DNA of 35,824 nt from Halobacteriales archaeon QS_5_68_33 (GCA_003023785.1 PXRS01000021.1:1-35824), one strand, 5' to 3'. Positions 1-7,565 are shown, counted from the stretch's first letter. Numbers and translations are program-made. The notes: generated by a model not told the origin, from the letters alone.

Positions 1-37
1 TGTGGTAGTCCCTCCGGGACGAGATTGCACGATCGCA

Positions 38-438
38 GTGGCGCGCGCTGTCGAGCGGTGCGAAGCGTGACCGAGGGGAACGCCTCGATGCGAACGGTGA
101 GCGGAGCGAACCGTGAGCGTGCCGAGCGGAGCGAGGCCGCGAGACAGCGTCGCGCGAGGGATGAGCGTCGCAACGAGCGAAGCGAGTGAGAAGCGCAGTC
201 GGTTGGGGAGGGATGTGGCCCAGTGTGGTGCAATCCTGGCGGATTGAAAGGGCGAGACGCGCTCGCGGCGAGTGAAACGAGCAGAGTCGTCCGAGCGGGC
301 ACTATCCGAACGAAGCGAGGATATCCCGCTCAGCGACCGCGTGCGAGGCGCGAGCGGTGCGAGGCCGACCGGAGAGGCCTCGACGAGCGAACGGCGAGCA
401 CCGCGAGCCGTGAGCGAGCGGGCCGAGGGCTTTCAGCA
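38..438 (+). repeat. GC-rich interspersed repeat, left copy
   Basis: A stretch of about 400 bp without a credible gene, dominated by GAGCGAGCG-like filler. It contains conserved blocks that recur in inverted orientation at 972-1220: GTGGCGCGCGCTGTCGAGCG at the outer end, GCGAGGGATGAGCG, GGATTGAAAGGGCGAG, and CCGAGGGCTTTC at the inner end. The filler between blocks differs in length and sequence. Long open frames here exist on both strands but have no family resemblance and look like shadows. The block-plus-variable-filler pattern could be a structured RNA or a non-autonomous mobile repeat; I cannot name the family. Bases 1-37 show nothing recognisable. Confidence 0.6.
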
Positions 439-465
439 CACAGCGGCGAGTCCAATCGTTTCGGC

Positions 466-786
466 TCACTCCTCGGCAGTGTGGGCGTGGGCCCGCAGGG
501 TTTCGAGCGGGACGACGTTCGCCTCGCGGGCCTCGACCCACCGCGGGACGCAGAGACACCACCGGTCGCCCGGTTCCAGCCCGGGGAAATTCAGCCGGGG
601 CCGGGGCGTCGTGAGGTCGTTGCCCTGCGCCCGGGTGAAGCTGAGAAACTCCTCGGTCATCACCGCACAGACCTCGTGGCGGCCGGGGTCGCGGGCCAGC
701 ACCCGACAGAACCCGTCGCGCTCGAAGCCCGTCATCGGGTCCTCGGAACACGGCGCGAGCGGTTCGCCCAGCACGTTCTCGTCCAT
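466..786 (-). CDS. DUF2237 family protein
   Basis: This 106-aa protein matches the conserved core of DUF2237, a small family of unknown function found in bacteria and haloarchaea. Visible family signatures are NVLGEPLAPCSEDPMTGF near the N-terminus, VCAVMTEEFLSFTRAQGNDL in the middle, and FPGLEPGDRWCLCVPRW, followed by a short C-terminal helix ending HAHTAEE. Three cysteines in the conserved positions (PCSED, FCRV, WCLC) may bind metal or be redox active, which is inference. The ATG at 786 directly precedes the conserved region. The gene stands alone between two inverted copies of a GC-rich repeat, which raises the possibility that it was carried in as a cassette. Confidence 0.85.
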   Translation of the reverse strand: MDENVLGEPLAPCSEDPMTGFERDGFCRVLARDPGRHEVCAVMTEEFLSFTRAQGNDLTTPRPRLNFPGLEPGDRWCLCVPRWVEAREANVVPLETLRAHAHTAEE

Positions 787-971
787 GTACGGGTCTTGGA
801 CGGGGTCGGGAAAAGGGTGTGTGCGACAGTTCGAGCGAGCGAGTTCGTGTATCAGTCGTTGTTGTTGATCGGATCGTGAGAGATAGTTGATCCTGGATAG
901 CCGCGGTCGAAATCACTCGTTGAAAGCTCTTGGCGCGCTCGCTAGCTGTGAACTGGGCCGCGAGTGACGAC

Positions 972-1220
972 ACGTGCCGAAAGCCCTCGGCGCGCTCGTG
1001 ACGCCGCGGGTCGCTGCGCTCCTCGCTGCGCTGCGGTGCTTGCTTCCCCGGGGCGCCGCCGAGCGCGCCTCGCCCTTTCAATCCACCAGGGCCACACCGT
1101 GACCGCAGGCCACGCACCTCCCCAGCCGATTCGCTCGGTCACTCCGTTCCCTCGCTCATCCCTCGCACGGCTCCGCCTCGCGGCCTCGCTTCGCTCGGCA
1201 CGCTCGACAGCGCGCGCCAC
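972..1220 (-). repeat. GC-rich interspersed repeat, right inverted copy
   Basis: The reverse complement of this stretch repeats the block order of the left copy at 38-438: GTGGCGCGCGCTGTCGAGCG (outer end, 1201-1220), CGAGGGATGAGCG, GGATTGAAAGGGCGAG and GCGCGCCGAGGGCTTTC (inner end, 978-994). A second, diverged inner end, GCGCGCCAAGAGCTTTC, lies further in at about 916-938. The two copies point toward each other with the DUF2237 gene between them. The rest of the gap between 787 and 1259 shows no gene. Confidence 0.6.
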
Positions 1221-1259
1221 CGCCGACGGTGAGACCCGAGAGAGCGCACTTCTCGCCTC

Positions 1260-2135
1260 TCAGAGGTCATACTGCTCGCCGTCGACGGCCAGGGGGTCGG
1301 CGAAGGCCTCGTCGGGGCCGAGGAAGTGGGAGACGTGGACGACGCGGGTGCGGTCGGCGTTCAAGTCCTCGCCCAGTGCCTGTGCGCCCTCGACGGTCAT
1401 GTGTTTCGTCCCGAAGGTGCGCGCGACGCCCGCCTCGTCGAAGTGGTCGCCGCCCGCGGGGTGGTGCTCGCAGTAGTCGGCGGTGACGATGCCGTCGGCC
1501 AGCAGCAGGTCCGGGTCCGCGAGCACCGCCCGGGAGCGCTCGCCGATCCCGTAGGTGGAGTCGCCCGAGATGGCGAGTTTCGCGCCCGTCTCGGGGTCCT
1601 CGACGGCGAGGCCGTAACAGGCCAGCGGGGGGTGGTCGACGGGGACGAGCGTCACCTCGAACCCGCAGGTTTCGACGGGTTCGAAGGGCGAGCGGGGGTG
1701 GACGCTGACGGTGTCGAGGTAGTCGTAACGGCGCCGGACCGTCCCGGCGACGCTCTCGCCGGTCTGGGAGTCGGTCTCGTCGGCGGCGTACACGGGGAAG
1801 CGGTCGAACAGGCGGTACGCGTGGCCCAGGCCGTCGAGGTGGTCGAAGTGGACGTGCGTCACGACCGCGGCGTCGGGGAGGGCGACGTCGTGGTCGAGAA
1901 ACTGCGAGCGGAGGTCGGGGCTGGTGTCGACCAGCAGCGACTCGCCGGTGTGCTCGTTGCGGACGTGCACCGAAAAGCGCGAGCGTTCGACGCCGCCGGT
2001 CGCGTCGACGCCGCGCTCGCCCAGTCGCTCGACGAGCGCGTCGTCCGGGTCGGCCGCCCGCCGGCAGGTCCCACAGTCACAGCCCGGCGTCGGCGTCCCC
2101 GTCGTGTCGCCCGTCCCCAGCAACGTGACCTGCAT
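1260..2135 (-). CDS. PhnP-like metallo-beta-lactamase-fold phosphodiesterase
   Basis: This 291-aa protein belongs to the metallo-beta-lactamase superfamily and resembles PhnP, the phosphoribosyl cyclic phosphate phosphodiesterase. The N-terminus carries the PhnP-type GTGDTTGTPTPGCDCGTC signature, whose cysteines in PhnP bind a structural zinc. The dinuclear metal motif THVHFDHLDGL (HxHxDH) lies near residue 90, further ligands are plausible in SGDSTYG and DYCEHHPAGGDHFD, and HVSHF closes the domain. The start at 2135 gives MQVTLLGTGD, the expected first beta strand. The true substrate is not evident: there is no phosphonate operon nearby, so a general cyclic nucleotide or phosphodiester substrate is equally possible. 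It is transcribed away from MITE B1 at 2165-2242. Confidence 0.8.
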   Translation of the reverse strand: MQVTLLGTGDTTGTPTPGCDCGTCRRAADPDDALVERLGERGVDATGGVERSRFSVHVRNEHTGESLLVDTSPDLRSQFLDHDVALPDAAVVTHVHFDHLDGLGHAYRLFDRFPVYAADETDSQTGESVAGTVRRRYDYLDTVSVHPRSPFEPVETCGFEVTLVPVDHPPLACYGLAVEDPETGAKLAISGDSTYGIGERSRAVLADPDLLLADGIVTADYCEHHPAGGDHFDEAGVARTFGTKHMTVEGAQALGEDLNADRTRVVHVSHFLGPDEAFADPLAVDGEQYDL

Positions 2136-2164
2136 GTTCCCCGGGTGGGCGTCGCGACGCCTAA

Positions 2165-2242
2165 TACTGCCGGCTGTAAGTCTGTCAAGAATTTCGCCGC
2201 CCCGGGGCAGCGAATATCTTCACGAAGTTACAGCCGGCAGTA
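2165..2242. mobile_element. MITE-like element B1 (TIR TACTGCCGGCTGTAA)
   Basis: A 78-bp near-complete palindrome. The terminal inverted repeats are 15 bp (TACTGCCGGCTGTAA at 2165-2179 and its complement at 2228-2242), and the inner arms fold around a GCCCCGGGGC centre. It is flanked on both sides by TAA (2162-2164 and 2243-2245), a perfect 3-bp direct repeat expected of a target-site duplication. It carries no gene and lies between the PhnP-like gene and msrA. Relatives are at 17563 (chimeric) and 34423. Confidence 0.85.
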
Positions 2243-2351
2243 TAAATCGTCCGGTCGTCGACGGACGCTCGGCCGGAATGTCGTGACGCTCACCGTCGAG
2301 TCGTCGTCTTCCTCATCGGCTGTTTTCTCGACCAGCACCCAGCCGCTTTCT

Positions 2352-2882
2352 TCACGACCCTGGCGGTACGTGGACCTGGCAGTAAGCGTCCTCGATATTT
2401 CCATCAGCCGTGCGTTGTTTCTCGAAGTAATCCTGGTGGTACGCTTCGGCTTCCCAGAACCGTTCCAGGGGTTCGATCTCGGTGACGACCTCGTCGTTCT
2501 CGTAGCTCTCGAACGAGCCCGAGTCGAGTCGTGCGACGAACTCCTCGACCGTCTCGCGCTGGTCCTCGTCGTGGTAGTAGACCGCCGAGCGGTACTGCGA
2601 GCCGACGTCCGGTCCCTGGCGGTCCTCGGTCGTCGGGTCGTGAATCGTGAAAAACACCTCCAGCAGGTCCTCGTAGGCGAGGACGTCGGGGTCGTAGACG
2701 ACCTGGACGGCCTCGGCGTGGCCGGTCCGCTCGCGACAGACCGCCTCGTAACTGGGGTCTTCGACGTGGCCCCCGGCGTACCCGGAGGTGGCCCCGACCA
2801 CGCCGTCGAGTTCCTCGAACGCTGCCTCGATACACCAGAAACACCCGCCCGCGAGCGTCGCCGTCTCGTGGTCCTCGGACAT
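2352..2882 (-). CDS. msrA: peptide methionine sulfoxide reductase MsrA
   Basis: MsrA (EC 1.8.4.11) reduces methionine-S-sulfoxide in proteins and restores oxidised proteins in the cytoplasm. The 176-aa product has the catalytic signature GGCFWCIEA at residues 12-20, with Cys14 as the sulfenic-acid-forming residue, then the conserved TSGYAGGH, YDPDVLAYEDLLEVFF and SQYRSAVYYHDEDQ. A C-terminal cysteine in AYCQVHV could be the resolving residue. The ATG at 2882 was chosen because the family alignment begins directly after it; the 66 codons upstream in the same frame are basic, low-complexity shadow sequence. The gene stands alone; immediately upstream is a remnant of a PAS-containing signalling gene. 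Confidence 0.95.
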   Translation of the reverse strand: MSEDHETATLAGGCFWCIEAAFEELDGVVGATSGYAGGHVEDPSYEAVCRERTGHAEAVQVVYDPDVLAYEDLLEVFFTIHDPTTEDRQGPDVGSQYRSAVYYHDEDQRETVEEFVARLDSGSFESYENDEVVTEIEPLERFWEAEAYHQDYFEKQRTADGNIEDAYCQVHVPPGS

Positions 2883-2968
2883 GCACGCTCGTACGCGCCG
2901 GACCCGTTTGAACCCAGCGACACGGCGGGATCCGCTCGGACTGTTCCCGAGGGTCCGTGGTGGCGACC

Positions 2969-3223
2969 GGATTCCGGGACGATCGCCTCCCGGGACCGGC
3001 CCCGCAGGTCCGCCTCGGAGTACCCGAGTATCTCGGTTGCCGCGTCGTTGACGCGGACGATTTCGAACTCGTGGTCCCACTCAATGACCCCGAGCGGCGA
3101 CTGTTCGATGAACAGCGACAGTCGGTTCTGACTCGCCTCGAGTTCCGCCCGCGAGCGGTAGCGGTCGACGGCGTTCGCCACCCTGTTGGCGAGGACGGTG
3201 TACTGGTCCGTCCCGGTCCCCTT
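2969..3223 (-). pseudogene. remnant of a PAS-domain response-regulator/sensor kinase gene
   Basis: About 85 codons on the minus strand read as a typical haloarchaeal linker and PAS domain start: KGTGTDQYTVLANRVANAV (the segment joining a receiver domain to a PAS domain), then a short coiled linker ELEASQNRLSLFIEQSP, then PAS core features GVIEWDHEFEIVRVNDAA and ILGYSEADLRGRS. The match stops abruptly after VPES and there is no receiver, histidine kinase or start codon, so both ends are missing. The sequence is still well conserved, which suggests recent decay. It occupies the divergent space between msrA and aroC. Confidence 0.75.
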
Positions 3224-3283
3224 ACTGCGGCCACAGGGGTGGTACACCGAACCGACGGTCCGTACCCGGCGACATCTACAGAA

Positions 3284-3290
3284 CTATATG
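3284..3290 (+). promoter_or_regulatory. TATA box for aroC
   Basis: CTATATG, 24-30 nt before the aroC ATG, in otherwise GC-rich DNA. The spacing implies transcription starting at or just before the ATG (leaderless), as is common in haloarchaea. Confidence 0.6.
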
Positions 3291-3313
3291 TACGGACCCC
3301 GGACCGGAGGCCA

Positions 3314-4543
3314 ATGAACGGGAACCAGTTCGGTCGGCTCTTCCGCTTTACCACGTTCGGGGAGAGCCACGGGGAGGCGATGGGCTGTACGGTTTCGGGC
3401 TGTCCGGCCGGCGTCGAAATCAGCGAGGCGGACATCCAGCACGAACTCGACCGGCGCAAGCCCGGCCAGTCGATGATCACCACCTCCCGGGGCGAACCCG
3501 ACAAGGTGTCGGTCAAGTCCGGGACCCTGGAGGGGTACACGACGGGCACGCCGATCGGGATGGTCATCGGGAACAAGGACGCCCGCTCGGGCAAGTACGA
3601 ACCGTTCGTGACCGCGCCCCGGCCCTCCCACGGCGACTACACCTACTCCGCGAAGTTCGGGACGCGCAACTGGGGCGGGGGCGGCCGCTCCTCCGCGCGG
3701 GAGACGGTCAACTGGGTCGCCGCCGGCGCCATCGCCAAGCAGGTGCTCCGCCAGTCCGACCACGACGTCCGCGTGAAGGCCCACGTCAACCAGATAGGCG
3801 ACATCGAGGCGCCCGATGTCACCTTCGAGGAGGTGCTCGAACACACCGAGGACAACGAGGTGCGGTGTGCCCACCCCGGGACGGCCGAGGAGATGCGCGA
3901 CGCCATCGACCGCTACCAGCAGGAGGGCGATTCCATCGGCGGGTCGGTCTACTTCGAGTGTCGCGGCGTGCCCCGCGGGCTGGGCGCGCCCCGGTTCGAC
4001 TCGCTCCCCGCCCGCCTCGGCCGGGCTTTGTTCGCCATCCCGGCGACGACGGCCGTCGAGTACGGCCTCGGGCGCGACGCCCGGTCGGTCCGCGGCATCG
4101 ACCGCAACGAGGACTGGGAGTTCGACGACGGCACCCGCGAGGAGGTCGTCAGCGAGGAGGGCGACCCCGTGCCCGTCGGTAACGACCACGGCGGCCTCCA
4201 GGGCGGGATCACGACGGGCGAACCCATCTACGGCGAGGTGTCCTGGCACGCGCCCGTCTCCATCCCGAAGAGCCAGGGGACGGTCGACTGGGCGACCGAC
4301 GAGCGCAAGGAGGCCAAGGTGGTCGGGCGCCACGACCCGTCGCTACCCCCGCGTGCGGTGCCCGTCGTCGAGGCAATGTTGCGCGTGACGGTTCTGGATT
4401 TCATGCTGCTCGGCGGCCGGATCAACCCCGACCGACTCGACGACCGGCCCGGGGAGTACGACACCGCGTATCACCCCGAGAGCCCGCAGAACGACCCCGA
4501 CGACGCCGAAACCGAGACCCGAACCATCGACCGGGACGAGTGA
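3314..4543 (+). CDS. aroC: chorismate synthase
   Basis: Chorismate synthase (EC 4.2.3.5) converts 5-enolpyruvylshikimate-3-phosphate to chorismate with reduced FMN, the last step of the shikimate pathway. The 409-aa product begins MNGNQFGRLFRFTTFGESHG, whose GESHG is the family signature 1. The RRKPGQS..TTSRGEPDKV segment, the GGGGRSSARETV signature and a C-terminal RxDPS-like loop (GRHDPSLPPRAVPVVEAM) are all present. An acidic C-terminal tail of about 35 residues follows the catalytic core, typical of halophile adaptation. The ATG at 3314 fits the TATA box at 3284 and the family N-terminus; the same frame continues upstream only as shadow sequence. The next gene starts one base after its TGA, so the two are probably co-transcribed. 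Prephenate dehydratase at 29377 acts further along the same pathway. Confidence 0.97.
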   Translation: MNGNQFGRLFRFTTFGESHGEAMGCTVSGCPAGVEISEADIQHELDRRKPGQSMITTSRGEPDKVSVKSGTLEGYTTGTPIGMVIGNKDARSGKYEPFVTAPRPSHGDYTYSAKFGTRNWGGGGRSSARETVNWVAAGAIAKQVLRQSDHDVRVKAHVNQIGDIEAPDVTFEEVLEHTEDNEVRCAHPGTAEEMRDAIDRYQQEGDSIGGSVYFECRGVPRGLGAPRFDSLPARLGRALFAIPATTAVEYGLGRDARSVRGIDRNEDWEFDDGTREEVVSEEGDPVPVGNDHGGLQGGITTGEPIYGEVSWHAPVSIPKSQGTVDWATDERKEAKVVGRHDPSLPPRAVPVVEAMLRVTVLDFMLLGGRINPDRLDDRPGEYDTAYHPESPQNDPDDAETETRTIDRDE

Positions 4544-4544
4544 G

Positions 4545-5204
4545 ATGGACGCCAGACAGGACGAGGCCGCCAATCCGTTCGGGATGGACGAGGACTGCCA
4601 GCAGTGCCCCGAACTCTGCGAGACGCGCTCGCAGGTGGTCCACGGGTACGGCGACGTCGGCGCCGACTTCGTCGTCCTCGGGGAGGCGCCGACACCCGGC
4701 GCCGACCGGACGGGCGTCCCCTTCACCGGCGAGGACCGCCTCGTGCTGGAGGTTCTCTCGCGGGTCGGCCTCGTCGAGGACCCTGCCGCCGACGAACCCG
4801 AGGTCGACGACGTCTTCCTGAGTTACGTGACGCGCTGTCACCACCCCGACCGCGCCGCGACCGACGAGGAGGTGCGAAACTGCGAGGGCTACCGGTCGAG
4901 CGAACTCCGGATGATAAACCCCGAGATAATCGTCCCCGTCGGGGGGCGCGCCCTCTCGGCGCTGGCCTTCCAGTACACGACAAAGAGCGCCGACGACCTG
5001 GACGTCGCGGAGTTACACGCAAGCACGGTCCGCGGTCGGGGCTTCGAACTCCTCCCGATGCTTTCCCCCGTCGACCAGACCGCCGCGGAGACGGAGGCGT
5101 TCGTCGAACGGTTCGCCGACCTGCTCGGGACCGACTACCGCCAGACCAAGGGCCGGCAGGGCAGTCTGGAGAGCGGTCGCGGGCCCGAGAACGAGGACCT
5201 CTGA
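4545..5204 (+). CDS. uracil-DNA glycosylase superfamily protein (Fe-S type), divergent
   Basis: This 219-aa protein resembles family 4/5 uracil-DNA glycosylases, which excise uracil from DNA and carry a 4Fe-4S cluster. Cluster-type cysteines appear as CQQCPELC near residue 20 and, further on, TRCHHPDRAATDEEVRNCEGY, matching the CxxC...C...C spacing of the family. Motif 1 is recognisable as GEAPTPGADRTGVPFTG. Two departures stand out: the usual glycine after PF.G.xG is replaced (GEDRLVL), and motif 2, normally HPSP-like, reads MLSPVDQT without the histidine. Activity may therefore be altered or lost. The start lies one base after the aroC stop, indicating an operon. The basic or polar C-terminal tail after GTDYRQ has no clear domain. 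Confidence 0.8.
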   Translation: MDARQDEAANPFGMDEDCQQCPELCETRSQVVHGYGDVGADFVVLGEAPTPGADRTGVPFTGEDRLVLEVLSRVGLVEDPAADEPEVDDVFLSYVTRCHHPDRAATDEEVRNCEGYRSSELRMINPEIIVPVGGRALSALAFQYTTKSADDLDVAELHASTVRGRGFELLPMLSPVDQTAAETEAFVERFADLLGTDYRQTKGRQGSLESGRGPENEDL

Positions 5205-5271
5205 GGGGCAGAGCCCGACCCATCGACCCGCGATCCGCCGGGACGACGGTCCCAACCTCACCCCGTCCCCG

Positions 5272-5703
5272 TCATTCCCCGATGTCGACGACCATCGCAG
5301 GGACGTCGACGCTCTCGACGACGCGCTGGGTGACGGACCCGAGGTGGGCGACCCGGTCCCGGCCCGTCCGGCCGTGGGTCCCCATGACCACGATGTCCAC
5401 GCCCGTCTCCTCGGCGTAGTCGACGACCTCGCGGTGCGGGATGCCGTCCCGGCGGACCGTCTCGACGGTCGCGCCCTGCTCTTCGAGGCGGGTCCGGGCC
5501 TCGTCGAGCGCCCGGTCGCCCTCCAGTTCGAGCGACTTGCGGACCTCCGCCTTCGTGTCGCTGTCGGCGGCCCGGTAGCGGCGCCGGTCGACCACGTAGA
5601 GCGCGTGGACCGTGCTCCCCTCGCCCGCGACCCGCGTGGCGTGCTCGAAGGTACGCGCGTTCCCGGTGCTCCCGTCGGTCGGCACCAGTATCGACTCGTA
5701 CAT
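5272..5703 (-). CDS. UspA-family universal stress protein
   Basis: A 143-aa single-domain universal stress protein of the ATP-binding type. It begins MYESILVPTDGSTGN, the usual first strand and loop, has the central IVVMGTHGRTGRDR and ends VTQRVVESVDVPAMVV, so the G-2x-G-9x-G-(S/T) nucleotide-binding motif is complete. These proteins usually form dimers and respond to stress or energy state; the specific role is unknown. The ATG at 5703 is where the domain starts; the upstream 15 codons in frame lack conservation. It is convergent with the glycosylase-like gene, with a 67-bp gap. Confidence 0.92.
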   Translation of the reverse strand: MYESILVPTDGSTGNARTFEHATRVAGEGSTVHALYVVDRRRYRAADSDTKAEVRKSLELEGDRALDEARTRLEEQGATVETVRRDGIPHREVVDYAEETGVDIVVMGTHGRTGRDRVAHLGSVTQRVVESVDVPAMVVDIGE

Positions 5704-5763
5704 ACCCCGTCGTTCGACGGCCGCCCGGATAGTGCTGGCCCCCGTCACCCCGCCGCTCCCGTT

Positions 5764-5780
5764 GTTTTTGTTTCAAAAAC
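5764..5780 (+). promoter_or_regulatory. AT-rich perfect inverted repeat upstream of the 5824 gene
   Basis: GTTTTTG TTT CAAAAAC is a perfect 7-bp inverted repeat with a 3-bp spacer, 44 bp before the next start codon, in a strikingly T/A-rich tract (5764-5790) surrounded by GC-rich DNA. It could be an operator or contain the promoter; the following gene resembles haloarchaeal proteins annotated as HTH-containing, so autoregulation is possible. Confidence 0.45.
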
Positions 5781-5823
5781 ATTTTTCAACGTGGAGGTCG
5801 ATCGTTTTCCCCCGGCACATACC

Positions 5824-6444
5824 ATGGTGAATGATAACAATAAGCGTGACGTGCACGTCGACGTGTACGTGCGGTCCCTGCCCACACACGGGAGCGCAGC
5901 GAACGCGGTGCTGGGCCGGCTGGCGGCGCTGGGGAGACGGGGGTTGGTCGACTCGCACGACGTCCTGGTCTGGGGGAGCCGGGCGCCGCCGTCGCCGGCC
6001 GGCGCGCGCACGGCGACCGGACGAGAGATAGCCAGGCAGGTCGGGCTCTTCAGGGAGTGGGCGCGGCGCAACGACGTCGTGCTCGCGCCGGCGATGGAGT
6101 CCCGCGTCGTCGAGTCCACGGTCCGGGGCGCCGAGTACGAGGAGGTACGGCTCCCGGAACTGCTGGTGGCGACCTACTGCGGCGAGGACCTCGTCGCGGT
6201 CTGCCCGCACGAACAGGACGGCGAAGTCTGTACCCCGCGGCTCTACCTCGACCGTCTTCCCGACGCGACCGACGGGAACGAGTTCGCCCCGGTCGAAAAC
6301 GCCAGGGGCACCGGAAAAGAACGGGCCGTCCTCGAAGCGAGCGCCGGTGGCACGGGAGCCGTCGCGTCGGAGCAGGACGACACGAAGGGCGGGCCCTCGG
6401 CTACCGACGACGAGGACAGCATCGGGAAACCACCGAGCCTGTAA
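5824..6444 (+). CDS. conserved haloarchaeal protein of unknown function (HTH-domain annotation type)
   Basis: A 206-aa protein that resembles a family frequent in haloarchaeal genomes and often annotated only as HTH domain-containing. It opens with a polar segment, then VHVDVYVRSLPTHGSA and a pair of helices (ANAVLGRLAALGRRG), followed by a beta strand VLVWGSRAP and a helix EIARQVGLFREWARRNDV. A conserved-looking region ELLVATYCGEDLVAVCPHEQDG precedes a disordered, acidic C-terminus rich in Gly, Asp and Thr. No catalytic motif is visible. The ATG at 5824 is placed where the conserved VDVYVRSL region is reached within ten residues. A perfect AT-rich inverted repeat lies just upstream. It converges on the PspA gene with a 33-bp gap. 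Confidence 0.65.
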   Translation: MVNDNNKRDVHVDVYVRSLPTHGSAANAVLGRLAALGRRGLVDSHDVLVWGSRAPPSPAGARTATGREIARQVGLFREWARRNDVVLAPAMESRVVESTVRGAEYEEVRLPELLVATYCGEDLVAVCPHEQDGEVCTPRLYLDRLPDATDGNEFAPVENARGTGKERAVLEASAGGTGAVASEQDDTKGGPSATDDEDSIGKPPSL

Positions 6445-6477
6445 GTTTCCGGTCGCGGGGAGAACGAGCGACGGCCC

Positions 6478-7359
6478 CTACTGTTCGTCCTCCTTCAGTT
6501 CTTCCAGTTCCGCCTCGACCTCGCTCTGCTCTCCCTCCTCGACGGAGACGTCGGCCTCGGGGGCGTCGCCGTCAGTCGCGGCGTCGGCTTCGCCGGGGTC
6601 GGCTGTCGCCGCGTCCGACTCGGCCTCGACCTCGCTCCCGGTCGCGTCGCCGTTGGTCGGGCCCTGCCCCATCTCGCCCTTGAGCGTCTCCAGTTCGGCG
6701 TCGACCGCGCTGTCGGTGCTGAGCTGGTCGAGTTCGCGGTCGATCTCGTCCTTGTCGGAGAGGGCGTCGTCGAACGCGCCGGTCTCCTGGAGTTCGTCCA
6801 TGGCCTGCGAGCGGGCTTCCATCTCCTCGGTGCGCTCCTCGGCGCGCTCGATGGCCCGGCCGACGTCCTCGAACTCGTCGCCGGCGCCGGTCATCGCCTC
6901 GGAGACCTTGGCGCTGGCCTCGGCGGCCTCGTAGCGGGCCTTCATCGTCTCCTTTCTGGTGCGGAACTCCTCGATACGGCTCTGGAGGGTGTTTTTCTTC
7001 TCGACGAGCTGGTCCTGCTGGCGCTGTAGCTCGGCGACCTGGTCCTCCAGTCCCTCGATCTGGCTCATCTTCTGCTTCTTTTTTTCGAGGGCCTTCCGCG
7101 CGAGGTCGTCCCGGCCCTGGCGGACGGCCTCGCGGGCTTGCTCGTTGTGTTTCTCGACGTTCTCCTCGAGCCGGCGCTTCTGGATCTCCAGGCGCTTCTT
7201 CTGGGTCGTGAGGTCGGCGATACCCTGCTTGACGTCCTGGAGCTGGTCGCGCAGCTGTTCGTAGGAGTAGTCGAGCGTCTCCTGTGGGTTCTCGGCCCGG
7301 TTCAGGACGGCGTTGACCTTCGACCGGATGATGTAAGACGCGCGCGAGAGGATTCCCAT
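6478..7359 (-). CDS. pspA: PspA/IM30 (Vipp1-like) family protein
   Basis: A 293-aa member of the PspA/IM30/Vipp1 family, ESCRT-III-related proteins that coat and stabilise the inner face of membranes under stress. The first about 190 residues are almost entirely alpha-helical coiled coil: MGILSRASYIIRSKVNAVLN at the membrane-facing N-terminus, the ENPQETLDYSYEQL signature, then long heptad-like stretches rich in Glu, Lys, Arg and Gln. After about residue 200 follows a very acidic, Ala/Glu/Asp-rich tail not found in the bacterial proteins, ending with a short helix EVEAELEELKED. The ATG at 7359 matches the family N-terminus and lies 23-32 nt from a TATA-like CCTTTAAAGG. The in-frame extension upstream is encoded by MITE A1 and is not part of the protein. 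Confidence 0.9.
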   Translation of the reverse strand: MGILSRASYIIRSKVNAVLNRAENPQETLDYSYEQLRDQLQDVKQGIADLTTQKKRLEIQKRRLEENVEKHNEQAREAVRQGRDDLARKALEKKKQKMSQIEGLEDQVAELQRQQDQLVEKKNTLQSRIEEFRTRKETMKARYEAAEASAKVSEAMTGAGDEFEDVGRAIERAEERTEEMEARSQAMDELQETGAFDDALSDKDEIDRELDQLSTDSAVDAELETLKGEMGQGPTNGDATGSEVEAESDAATADPGEADAATDGDAPEADVSVEEGEQSEVEAELEELKEDEQ

Positions 7360-7381
7360 ACCCCCGGGTTGTGTCCCCAGA

Positions 7382-7391
7382 CCTTTAAAGG
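7382..7391 (-). promoter_or_regulatory. TATA-like box for pspA
   Basis: The palindromic CCTTTAAAGG lies 23-32 nt before the pspA start on the minus strand, the spacing expected for a leaderless haloarchaeal promoter. MITE A1 begins about 65 bp further upstream. Confidence 0.55.
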
Positions 7392-7457
7392 ATTCAGTGG
7401 TTGATACGGTCGAGGCCCGGGGATACCCGCGAGCGGTCGGTTCCGGATCCCGGCTCA

Positions 7458-7565
7458 TACTGCCGGACACAAGTGATGCCACCGCCCCGGTGACTGTTTC
7501 GGGGTCTTCGAGATGCATGTCCCCGAACGTCGACGAGCACGTTCACGTACTTGTGTCCGACAGTA
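7458..7565. mobile_element. MITE-like element A1 (TIR TACTGTCGGACACAAGT type)
   Basis: A 108-bp element with imperfect 17-bp terminal inverted repeats (TACTGCCGGACACAAGT and the complement of TACTGTCGGACACAAGT), inner complementary segments (CGGGG...CCCCG), and flanking TCA on both sides (7455-7457, 7566-7568). It is nearly identical to the 108-bp copies at 15049 and 17815. It lies between two divergent genes and could affect either promoter. Confidence 0.9.

Noticed and set aside
223-1117. Long open frames on both strands through the repeats at the left end
   Set aside because: They follow the GAGCGAGCG filler, are Arg/Ser-rich and overlap one another; only DUF2237 shows family conservation.
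2246-2350. Minus-strand frame GWVLVEKTADEEDDDSTVSV next to MITE B1
   Set aside because: It looks acidic and protein-like but is about 35 codons, has no start, and runs into the element; no family recognised, so not listed as a gene.
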